This document shows, piece after piece, positions 1 through 6,908 of a stretch of DNA of 12,136 nucleotides. Origin of the DNA: Gammaproteobacteria bacterium UBA5338 (lineage in GTDB: Bacteria; Pseudomonadota; Gammaproteobacteria; Pseudomonadales; UBA5862). Numbering within the stretch: the first letter of the stretch is position 1; every line of letters begins with the position of its first letter. The notes beneath the pieces were generated by a model. That model was not told where the DNA came from and made no database searches. It saw only the letters and a program-made list of their open reading frames with translations. The stretch is taken from positions 1-12,136 of the forward strand of contig DHQM01000015.1 of assembly GCA_002408105.1 (NCBI GenBank), read 5' to 3'. The translations under genes were made by a program, and so were the position numbers.

Positions 1-933
1 CGCCGCACCGTTCAAGGTGTCGTCGCCCCCACGAATCTCGCCAAGATGGAAGGTTTGATCCGCGAGCGGGTGAGCGGCATCCTGGACGGGCTGCCGGTTG
101 GTGAGACCTTCAACTGGGTCGAGCGGGTGTCGATCGAGCTGACCACTCAGATGTTGGCCACGCTGTTCGATTTCCCCTTTGAGAAGCGCCGCAAGCTCAC
201 TTTCTGGTCGGACGTTGCCACAGCAGTGCCGGGACCGGACTCTCTCATCAGTTCGTACGACGAGCGTCGCAAGATCCTGATCGAAGAGTGCGCCGCGTCC
301 TTCATGGAACTCTGGGACCAGCGTGTCAATGAACCGCCCAAGACCGACCTCATTTCCATGCTTGCCCACGGTGAAAGCACACGGAACATGGCGCATGAGC
401 GCCCGATGGAGTTCATTGGCAACCTGATCCTCCTCATCGTGGGCGGCAATGACACCACACGGAATTCACTGTCCGGTGGCGTGCTGTTCCTCAATGAAAA
501 CCCGGCCCAATACGACAAGCTGCGCCAGGATCCCGGGCTGATTCCGAAGATGGTCCCTGAAATCATCCGTTATCAAACTCCCTTGACCCACATGCGTCGT
601 ACCGTCACCCAGGACACCATCCTGCGCGGCAAGAAAATGAAGCAGGGGGACAAGGTGGTCATGTGGTACGTGTCTGGCAACCGCGATGACGAAATGATCG
701 AGCGTCCGTACGACTTCGACATTGACCGGGAACGGCCGCGCCACCACTTGTCCTTCGGCATGGGAATCCACCGTTGCATGGGCAATCGGTTGGCGGAGAT
801 GCAATTGCGGATCGCTTGGGAGGAAATCCTCAAGCGGTTCCATACAGTGGAAGTGGTCGGTGAGCCCTCGCGGACCGACTCCAACTTTGTAAAAGGCTAC
901 CTTGAACTTCCGGTTCGTGTGCACCCGCACTGA
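1..933 (+). CDS. CYP153A: CYP153-type cytochrome P450, copy 1 (5'-truncated by window edge)
   Basis: The reading frame is open from base 1, so the gene starts outside the window; 310 residues are visible, corresponding to residue 112 onward of its two neighbours. The usual P450 landmarks are present: I-helix GGNDTTRNS with the acid-alcohol pair, K-helix EIIR (ExxR), and the heme loop FGMGIHRCMG with the cysteine that ligates the iron. The GGNDTTRNS I-helix and the ending LPVRVHP resemble CYP153A alkane/terminal hydroxylases, soluble class I enzymes that need a ferredoxin and a ferredoxin reductase. Compared with copies 2 and 3 it carries three extra residues just before the I-helix (STRNMAHERPMEF against STRHMQPFEF). 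It is followed after 118 bp by copy 2 on the same strand. Family assignment is confident; the substrate is inferred from the family. Confidence 0.93.
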   Translation, partial: RRTVQGVVAPTNLAKMEGLIRERVSGILDGLPVGETFNWVERVSIELTTQMLATLFDFPFEKRRKLTFWSDVATAVPGPDSLISSYDERRKILIEECAASFMELWDQRVNEPPKTDLISMLAHGESTRNMAHERPMEFIGNLILLIVGGNDTTRNSLSGGVLFLNENPAQYDKLRQDPGLIPKMVPEIIRYQTPLTHMRRTVTQDTILRGKKMKQGDKVVMWYVSGNRDDEMIERPYDFDIDRERPRHHLSFGMGIHRCMGNRLAEMQLRIAWEEILKRFHTVEVVGEPSRTDSNFVKGYLELPVRVHPH

Positions 934-948
934 GGTTGTGCGTGCCCC

Positions 949-964
949 TGGCCCCGCGGGGCCA
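949..964 (+). other. Intercistronic perfect palindrome/hairpin between P450 copies 1 and 2
   Basis: TGGCCCCGCGGGGCCA is its own reverse complement. In RNA it can form a 6-bp GC stem (949-954 with 959-964) around a CGCG loop. It lies 16 bp after the stop of copy 1. No T-run follows, so it is not a standard Rho-independent terminator; a role in mRNA processing, stability or attenuation is inference. Confidence 0.5.
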
Positions 965-1051
965 TTTCGGGGGGGTGCGAGTTCCCGGAAATGGACTTCC
1001 GGTGGCTGCCGCCGGGTTCGTTGAGCCAATCCTGCAGAGAGGTGACAAACC

Positions 1052-2308
1052 ATGAGTGCTGTAGAGAGAGAATATAACCACATGGTGGGCCAGGACCCTT
1101 ACGCGGTCCCATTGGAAGACTACGACGTGTCCCAGTCGCAGCTGTTTCAAACCAACACCATGTGGGGTTTCTTCGACCGGCTCCGCAAGGAAGACCCGGT
1201 GCACTACTGCAAGGACTCGGAGTTCGGGCCCTATTGGTCCGTAACCAAGTTCAGCGACATCATGGAAGTGGAAGCCAACCACGAGGTGTATTCCTCGGAG
1301 CCGACCATTTCGGTGGTGGACCCTGAAGAAGACTTCGACGTTTCGATGTTCATCGCGATGGACGAGCCGAAGCATGGCGACCAGCGTCGCACTGTGCAGG
1401 GGGTGGTGGCGCCGACCAACCTGGCCAGGCTGGAACCGCTGATTCGCCAGCGTGTGAGCGAGATCCTGGACTCCCTGCCGGTGGGAGAAACGTTCAATTG
1501 GGTGGACCGCGTCTCGATCGAGCTAACCACTCAGATGCTGGCCACCTTGTTCGACTTCCCATTCGAAGACCGCCGCAAACTCACCTACTGGTCGGACTTG
1601 GCAACGACCCGTCCAGAGCCAGGTGCTCTGGTAGAGTCGCGTGAAGAACGCCGTAGAATCTTGATCGAAGACTGCCTTGGGACCTTCACCAAGATCTGGA
1701 ACGAGCGGGTCAACGCGCCGCCGTCCAACGATTTGATCTCGATGCTTGCGCACGGTGAATCCACGCGCCACATGCAGCCGTTCGAGTTCCTTGGCAACCT
1801 CATGCTGTTGATCGTTGGCGGCAACGACACCACGCGGAATTCCCTGTCGGGTGGGGTGCTGTTCCTGAACGAGAACCCAGATCAGTACGACAAGCTGCGG
1901 AACAATCAAGACCTGATCGCGAAAATGGTTCCTGAGATTATCCGTTATCAAACCCCCTTGACCCACATGCGCCGCACCGCCACCCAGGACACCATCCTGC
2001 GCGGTAAAAAGATCAAAAAGGGCGACAAGGTGGTCATGTGGTACGTGTCCGGAAACCGGGATGATGAGGTGATCGAGCGTCCGTATGAGTTCGATATAGA
2101 CCGAGAACGTCCCCGCCACCACCTGTCCTTCGGCATGGGCATCCACCGCTGCATGGGCAACCGTCTGGCCGAGATGCAGTTGCGTCTCGCCTGGGAGGAG
2201 ATCCTGAAGCGCTTCCGCACCGTGGAAGTGGTTGGGGAGCCGGTGCGCACGGATTCCAATTTTGTGAAAGGCTACCTCGACCTCCCCGTGCGTGTTCACC
2301 CCTGGTGA
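1052..2308 (+). CDS. CYP153A: CYP153-type cytochrome P450, copy 2 (complete)
   Basis: This is a 418-residue soluble P450 without a membrane anchor, the normal size for bacterial CYP153 enzymes. The visible motifs are the N-terminal block DPVHYCKDS and GPYWSVTK (about 48-66), I-helix GGNDTTRNS at 256-264, ExxR (EIIR) at 295-298, TPLTHMRRTA at 301-310, and the heme loop FGMGIHRCMG with the ligand Cys367. The known family role is NAD(P)H-dependent terminal hydroxylation of medium-chain alkanes or related hydrophobic compounds, using ferredoxin and ferredoxin reductase; neither partner gene is seen here. The ATG start is supported by GAGAGG at 1037-1042 and by copy 3 starting at the equivalent residue. 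It lies between two paralogues on the same strand and is probably co-transcribed with them. His305 matches what I recall of characterised CYP153A enzymes. Substrate is unknown. Confidence 0.95.
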   Translation: MSAVEREYNHMVGQDPYAVPLEDYDVSQSQLFQTNTMWGFFDRLRKEDPVHYCKDSEFGPYWSVTKFSDIMEVEANHEVYSSEPTISVVDPEEDFDVSMFIAMDEPKHGDQRRTVQGVVAPTNLARLEPLIRQRVSEILDSLPVGETFNWVDRVSIELTTQMLATLFDFPFEDRRKLTYWSDLATTRPEPGALVESREERRRILIEDCLGTFTKIWNERVNAPPSNDLISMLAHGESTRHMQPFEFLGNLMLLIVGGNDTTRNSLSGGVLFLNENPDQYDKLRNNQDLIAKMVPEIIRYQTPLTHMRRTATQDTILRGKKIKKGDKVVMWYVSGNRDDEVIERPYEFDIDRERPRHHLSFGMGIHRCMGNRLAEMQLRLAWEEILKRFRTVEVVGEPVRTDSNFVKGYLDLPVRVHPW

Positions 2309-2350
2309 CACCGGGTGGCTCGGTGCTAGTCAGGTGCCGCTGTTCAACCC

Positions 2351-2375
2351 GTCCAGGGGCCGAAAGCCCCTGGAC
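2351..2375 (+). other. Intercistronic 10-bp perfect hairpin between P450 copies 2 and 3
   Basis: GTCCAGGGGC (2351-2360) pairs perfectly with GCCCCTGGAC (2366-2375) across the five-base loop CGAAA. It lies about 40 bp upstream of the copy 3 start. No T-tract follows, so full termination is unlikely. It could stabilise the upstream message, mark an RNase cleavage site, or lower expression of copy 3 relative to copy 2. The structure is read directly; the function is inferred. Confidence 0.55.
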
Positions 2376-2413
2376 ACCATGGAAGTCCACTCAAACAACC
2401 TAGGTTTAGAGCC

Positions 2414-3670
2414 ATGACCGCCGTCGAAAAACAATACAACCACATGGTGGGCAAAGACCCGTATGCAGTCCCCCTGGAAGACTATGACGTCTCCCAGCCC
2501 GACTTGTTTTTTACCAACACGCAGTTTGGTTTTTTTGACCGTCTGCGCAAAGAAGATCCCGTTCACTACTGCAAGGACTCGGAAAACGGCCCCTACTGGT
2601 CGGTGACCAAGTTCAACGACATCATGGAAGTGGAAGGCAACCCGGAGGTGTACTCCTCAGAGCCGACCATTGCGCTTGCCGATCCGCGTGAGGACTTCCA
2701 GGTTTCGATGTTCATTGCCATGGATGAGCCGAAGCATGGTGACCAGCGTCGCACGGTACAAGGCGTGGTTGCACCCACGAACCTTGCCAAGATGGAAGGT
2801 TTGATCCGCGAGCGGGTATGCGGAATCCTGGATGGACTGCCTGTCGGTGAGACCTTCAACTGGGTGGACCGTGTCTCCATCGAGCTGACCACCCAGATGC
2901 TTGCAACACTGTTTGATTTTCCCTTCGAGGAGCGCCGCAAATTGACCTATTGGTCCGACGTGGCGACCACCTTGCCAGGCCCGGATGCGTTGGTGTCATC
3001 GATTGAAGAGCGCCAAGAAATCCTCATTACCGAGTGCCTGCCAGCGTTCACCAAGTTGTGGAACGAGCGCGTCAACGCGCCCCCATCCAACGACCTCATT
3101 TCGATGCTTGCCCACGGCGAGTCCACTCGACACATGCAGCCATACGAGTTCCTTGGCAACCTGATGCTGCTGATCATTGGTGGCAACGACACCACGCGCA
3201 ACTCGTTGTCCGGTGGCGTACTGTTCCTGAACGAAAACCCGGACCAGTACGACAAATTGCGCAGCAACCCTGGGCTGATTCCGAAGATGGTTCCGGAGAT
3301 CATCCGTTATCAGACGCCGTTGACGTTCATGCGCCGCACCGCCACCCAGGACACCATCCTGCGCGGGAAGAAAATCAAGAAAGGCGAGAAAGTCGTGATG
3401 TGGTACATCTCGGGGAACCGAGACGATGAGGTCATTGAGCGTCCGTATGAGTTCGACATCGATCGAGAACGCCCCCGTCACCACCTGTCCTTTGGCATGG
3501 GGATCCACCGTTGCATGGGCAATCGGCTTGCCGAGATGCAGCTGCGCATCACCTGGGAAGAGATCCTCAAGCGCTTCCACACGGTGGAAGTGGTCGGTGA
3601 TCCAGTGCGCAACTACTCACCATTCGTCCGCGGATACGCTGAGCTGCCTGTGCGGGTCCACCCACTGTAG
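2414..3670 (+). CDS. CYP153A: CYP153-type cytochrome P450, copy 3 (complete)
   Basis: This 418-residue paralogue of copy 2 aligns end to end without gaps. It has GGNDTTRNS at 256-264, EIIR at 295-298 and heme loop FGMGIHRCMG with Cys367. It is a CYP153-like soluble terminal hydroxylase expected to need a ferredoxin/reductase pair. Differences from copy 2 fall partly in predicted substrate-contact regions: Phe305 replaces His305 after the ExxR motif, and the C-terminal stretch reads NYSPFVRGYAEL rather than TDSNFVKGYLDL. The ATG start is preceded only by a weak AGG about 10 bp upstream. The early codons are unusually T-rich for the window (a seven-T run at 2530-2536). It is the last gene of the array and is followed by a strong terminator at 3725-3758. 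Family call is firm; a distinct substrate range is inference. Confidence 0.95.
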   Translation: MTAVEKQYNHMVGKDPYAVPLEDYDVSQPDLFFTNTQFGFFDRLRKEDPVHYCKDSENGPYWSVTKFNDIMEVEGNPEVYSSEPTIALADPREDFQVSMFIAMDEPKHGDQRRTVQGVVAPTNLAKMEGLIRERVCGILDGLPVGETFNWVDRVSIELTTQMLATLFDFPFEERRKLTYWSDVATTLPGPDALVSSIEERQEILITECLPAFTKLWNERVNAPPSNDLISMLAHGESTRHMQPYEFLGNLMLLIIGGNDTTRNSLSGGVLFLNENPDQYDKLRSNPGLIPKMVPEIIRYQTPLTFMRRTATQDTILRGKKIKKGEKVVMWYISGNRDDEVIERPYEFDIDRERPRHHLSFGMGIHRCMGNRLAEMQLRITWEEILKRFHTVEVVGDPVRNYSPFVRGYAELPVRVHPL

Positions 3671-3724
3671 CGGCGCTGGAGAAAAGCTCGGCGCCATGCT
3701 TTTTGGCGTACCTGCTTGACTTGG

Positions 3725-3758
3725 AAAAAAAACGGCCCGTACGCGGGCCTTTTTTTTT
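3725..3758. terminator. Bidirectional Rho-independent terminator
   Basis: The stem GGCCCG (3734-3739) pairs with CGGGCC (3744-3749) around the loop TACG. Eight A's lie before it (3725-3732) and nine T's after it (3750-3758), so either strand gives a GC hairpin followed by a U-tract. It sits between the convergent P450 array (+) and selO (-) and should end both transcripts. Confidence 0.9.
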
Positions 3759-3829
3759 GGGGGGTATTGTGCGAGCGGTGCTTTGCGCACAGCCCGACCC
3801 AGCTGGTTGGATCGCCCCCGAGGACGCAG

Positions 3830-5296
3830 TCAGGAAGAGCAGCTGAGCTCCAGCGACTGTGCCCAAAATGGTATGGGCCCCGACCAGGAGTCGGCCTGGG
3901 CATGCTCTTCAAAAGGGCTTTGAACCACGTACAGCAGCTGCTCGACCAACTGAAAGTCGCCCCGCTCGGCGCGCTCGATCGCAGCCTGTGCCATGTAGTT
4001 TCGCAGCACGTACTTTGGGTTCGTGCTCAACATCTTTTCTCGGCGGCTGTCTTTAGAGCTTACCGGCTCCGCATCGAGCCGGGTTCGCAAGCGATCGCGC
4101 CAGCGGAGCCAGGGTGTCGGGTCGGAAAAAAGTACGCTCGCACTGGACTTGACCATGGTGTCGGGGTCGTCCCAACTCAAAGCGCGAAAAAAGCGGGTGT
4201 AGTCGACTTGCTGGGCGTTGAGCAGCTCCAGCAGGTCAAACAGCAGTTCGCGGTCTCCCGGTTGCGCTGCGGAGAGTCCAACCTTGGCGCACAGGCGTTG
4301 TTCGTAGCTCTTCAGGTAGTGCTGCTGGTAGCGGGTCAAGGCGGCCTGGCGCTCGGTCGCATTGACCCAGGGGGACAACGCCTCAGCCAGTGCGTTGAGG
4401 TTCCACAGCCCGATGGCTGGTTGCTGATCGAAGCTGTAGCGGCCGCTGTAATCGGAATGGTTGCAGTTGTAGTCGAACCGATAGTGGTCCTGAAAGCCAA
4501 AGGGACCGAAGTCCAGCGTGTCCCCATTGATTGCCATGTTGTCGGTGTTCATCACGCCGTGGGTGAAACCCACAGCCTGCCATGCTGCGATGGTTGCTGC
4601 TGTGCGCTCAGCGACCTGCAGCAGCAGGGCCGCGGGAAAGTCCACTTCGTTGAGCAACGCGGGGAAATGGCGGGCCAGGGTGTAGTCAAGCAGTTCACCG
4701 AGGTGTCTGTGCTCGCCCCGGTGGTAAAAGTACTCGAAGTGACCGAAGCGGATGTGGGTTGTCGCCACACGCGCAATGGCGGCGCCAGTCTCGGGTGTTT
4801 CCCGCATCACGGCCAGCGGGCTGGCCACGACGCAAAGTGCCCGAGTGCTCGGGATCCCGAGCCCCGCCATGGCTTCGCTGCCCAAATATTCTCGGATGGA
4901 TGAGCGCAGCACTGCACGTCCGTCTCCAGTGCGCGCATAAGGGGTGGCGCCGGCGCCTTTGATGTGCAGGTCCCAGCGTGTGTCGCCGGGTCCCACCACT
5001 TCGCCGAGAAGCAGGCCTCGCCCGTCGCCCAGCTGGGGGCTGTAGCCTCCGAACTGGTGCCCCGCGTAGGCCATGGCCAAAGGGTCGGCACCTGGAGGGA
5101 TCCACTGCCCTGCGGCCATGTCGCGGCAGGCCAGGGGGACGTCATCGCCCACCCACCCGAGCAGTGCGCCCACCCTCGGGTTATAGCTGACGAGCTGAGG
5201 ATCGGGCAGGGGGTCCGGCCGAACCCGGGAATAAAAGTCCTCGGGCAAGCGCGCAAAGCTGTTGTCGAACTTCAAGCCATTCAAGGGGATGAACAC
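3830..5296 (-). CDS. selO: Protein adenylyltransferase SelO (YdiU/UPF0061 family)
   Basis: This 488-residue SelO homologue belongs to a pseudokinase-fold family that binds ATP in a flipped orientation and transfers AMP to Ser/Thr/Tyr of target proteins, linked to oxidative-stress responses. Visible motifs are AYAGHQFGGYSPQLGDGRG (77-95 region), DLHIKGAGATPYAR with Lys113, SSIREYLGSEAM with Glu136, Arg176 and Arg183, GVMNTDNM with Asp252-Asn253, and DFGPFGF with Asp262. These positions match, from memory, the active-site numbering of the Pseudomonas syringae enzyme, so the core looks intact. The protein ends SCSS: a cysteine occupies the antepenultimate position where vertebrate SelO has selenocysteine. 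The start is GTG; no in-frame ATG exists between it and an upstream stop, and no good ribosome-binding site is seen, so the start is less certain than the family. It is convergent with the P450 array across a shared terminator. Confidence 0.95.
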   Translation of the reverse strand: MFIPLNGLKFDNSFARLPEDFYSRVRPDPLPDPQLVSYNPRVGALLGWVGDDVPLACRDMAAGQWIPPGADPLAMAYAGHQFGGYSPQLGDGRGLLLGEVVGPGDTRWDLHIKGAGATPYARTGDGRAVLRSSIREYLGSEAMAGLGIPSTRALCVVASPLAVMRETPETGAAIARVATTHIRFGHFEYFYHRGEHRHLGELLDYTLARHFPALLNEVDFPAALLLQVAERTAATIAAWQAVGFTHGVMNTDNMAINGDTLDFGPFGFQDHYRFDYNCNHSDYSGRYSFDQQPAIGLWNLNALAEALSPWVNATERQAALTRYQQHYLKSYEQRLCAKVGLSAAQPGDRELLFDLLELLNAQQVDYTRFFRALSWDDPDTMVKSSASVLFSDPTPWLRWRDRLRTRLDAEPVSSKDSRREKMLSTNPKYVLRNYMAQAAIERAERGDFQLVEQLLYVVQSPFEEHAQADSWSGPIPFWAQSLELSCSS

Positions 5297-5424
5297 TGGG
5301 GCATTGGGGAGGCCGAGGTACCATGGCCTGAATTAAAACAGGCAAAAGTGGTGCCCGACCAGGATTGAACCCAGTGTAGTGTAGGGTTGGGATGCGGGAG
5401 TGACAAGGTGGCCAGCGGTCGAAA

Positions 5425-5458
5425 CGCATGGAGGGAGCCGCCAGGCTCCCTCCATGCG
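5425..5458 (-). terminator. Long perfect hairpin downstream of the thiolase, probable terminator
   Basis: CGCATGGAGGGAGCC (5425-5439) pairs perfectly over 15 bp with 5444-5458 around the loop GCCA. Read on the minus strand it lies about 57 bases past the thiolase stop and is followed by TTTC, a weak U-tract. It is probably a transcription terminator or 3'-end stabiliser for the thiolase message. The structure is certain; the termination role is likely but not proven, because the T-run is short. Confidence 0.6.
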
Positions 5459-5515
5459 AAGTGGACTCCGGCGAGTGTGCCAGGGGGGCACCCTTCGCCG
5501 GTTGCAGACTGCCGG

Positions 5516-6703
5516 CTAGATTGCTTCGAACAGGCCCGCTGCGCCCATGCCACCACCAACGCACATGGTGACGACGCCGTACTTTTTGTTCTGGCGGCGC
5601 AGCTCCCGACACAGGTGGCCGGTGAGGCGAGAACCGGTCATGCCGTAAGGGTGACCGATCGAAATCGAGCCGCCATTGACGTTCAGCCGATCCATGTCGA
5701 TTTTCAGGCGATCCCGGCAATAGACCACCTGCGAGGCGAACGCCTCGTTGAGCTCGAACAGATCGATGTCGTCAATCGTGAGGCCACGGCTCTCCAGCAG
5801 TTTGGGCACTGCGAACACAGGGCCAATGCCCATTTCATCCGGCTCGCAGCCCGCCGCGACAAAACCGCGGAAGTAGGCCATTGGCTCGAGTCCGAGTTTC
5901 TCGGCCATGTCCGCGCTCATGACCAAGGTCATGGACGCCCCGTCAGACAGCTGCGATGAGTTGCCGGCGGTAACGGTACCGTTTTCGGGGTCGAACACAG
6001 GCTGCAGGGACGCGAGCCCCTCGAGGGTGGTGTTGGGGCGGTTGCATTCGTCCCGGTCAACGACACCTTTCAGCTCTTCGGTCGCACCCGTGGCCTTGTC
6101 CTTCTTCATCCAGGTCACTTCCATGGGGACGATTTCGTCGTTGAACAGGCCTTCGTCCTGGGCCCGGGCGGTGCGCATCTGGCTTTGGTAGGCGTATTCG
6201 TCCTGGGACTCGCGCGTCACCTTGTAGCGCTTGGCGACCACTTCGGCGGTTTGCCCCATGGGCATGTAGATGCCCGGTGCCTGCTCGGCGATGGTTGGGT
6301 TCACCAGGCCGTCGGTGTTGCTCTTGCCCTGGGTCAGAGTGATTTGCTCAACTCCGCCAGCGGTGATCACGTCGGCGCAGCCACTGGCGATCTGGTTGGC
6401 CGCAATGGCAATGCTCTGCAGGCCAGAGGAGCAGTAGCGGTTCAGGCTCAGGCCGGCAACGGTGATGGGGAACTTGGAAAGTACAGCGGAGGTACGGCCG
6501 ATGTTCATGCCTTGATAGCCGTCGTGGGTGGCTGCCCCGACGATGTTGTCTTCGACCAACGCGGGGTCCAGTTTGCTGTTGCGTTCGATCAGCGCGTTCA
6601 AGCAGTGTGCGACCATTTCATCGGGTCGGGTCATGTTGAAGGTGCCGCGGAATGATTTGGCCAGCCCAGTGCGGACGCTGTCTACAATAACGACTTCGCG
6701 CAT
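5516..6703 (-). CDS. Acetyl-CoA C-acyltransferase (thiolase, FadA/AtoB superfamily)
   Basis: This 395-residue thiolase is of normal family length. The active-site residues are all present: the acyl-accepting Cys91 in NRYCSSG, the NEAF block at 319-322, His351 in [10 protein letters not shown], and Cys381 in CVGGGMG. Thiolases cleave 3-ketoacyl-CoA with CoA in beta-oxidation, or condense two acetyl-CoA in the reverse direction. The N-terminus ([17 protein letters not shown]) and overall pattern resemble degradative acetyl-CoA acyltransferases, but the sequence alone does not settle chain-length preference. The ATG start has a good Shine-Dalgarno sequence (AGGGAG on the minus strand, around 6710-6715). 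No hydratase/dehydrogenase partner (fadB-like) is adjacent. It may process fatty acids derived from alkane oxidation by the nearby P450s, but this link is inference because selO lies between them. Confidence 0.93.
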   Translation of the reverse strand: MREVVIVDSVRTGLAKSFRGTFNMTRPDEMVAHCLNALIERNSKLDPALVEDNIVGAATHDGYQGMNIGRTSAVLSKFPITVAGLSLNRYCSSGLQSIAIAANQIASGCADVITAGGVEQITLTQGKSNTDGLVNPTIAEQAPGIYMPMGQTAEVVAKRYKVTRESQDEYAYQSQMRTARAQDEGLFNDEIVPMEVTWMKKDKATGATEELKGVVDRDECNRPNTTLEGLASLQPVFDPENGTVTAGNSSQLSDGASMTLVMSADMAEKLGLEPMAYFRGFVAAGCEPDEMGIGPVFAVPKLLESRGLTIDDIDLFELNEAFASQVVYCRDRLKIDMDRLNVNGGSISIGHPYGMTGSRLTGHLCRELRRQNKKYGVVTMCVGGGMGAAGLFEAI

Positions 6704-6908
6704 GGTGATCTCCCTGAGTGATTAAGAGTTGTTATGCACAATGATGCAGGTGTCTGAGCGCGTGGCTGAATGGGAAGCCATGCGGGCGATCAAGTATCGG
6801 TTCATGCCCTGTGTCCAGTGCTCCTGGGCGGGTGCTGCTGGCCCGTGAACGGGGGCGTTGCAGCGGCATGGCGACACCCTGAAATGGTACGGAACCCCCC
6901 GCATTGAA

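Noticed and set aside
466..1083. Minus-strand open frames opposite the P450 genes (also 1523-2311 and 2996-3580)
   Set aside because: The antisense frames recur at the same place in each copy because the sense genes are homologous. Their products are His/Val-rich without known motifs.
3716..4903. Long plus-strand open frame of 395 codons opposite selO
   Set aside because: It starts inside the terminator and lies antisense to selO, whose conserved motifs are intact. Its translation has no recognisable domain and reflects high GC third positions.
6704..6908. Possible small gene between the thiolase and the ferritin-like gene (60-codon minus-strand frame)
   Set aside because: It has no ribosome-binding site or recognisable composition. 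The stretch is better read as the 5' region of the thiolase.
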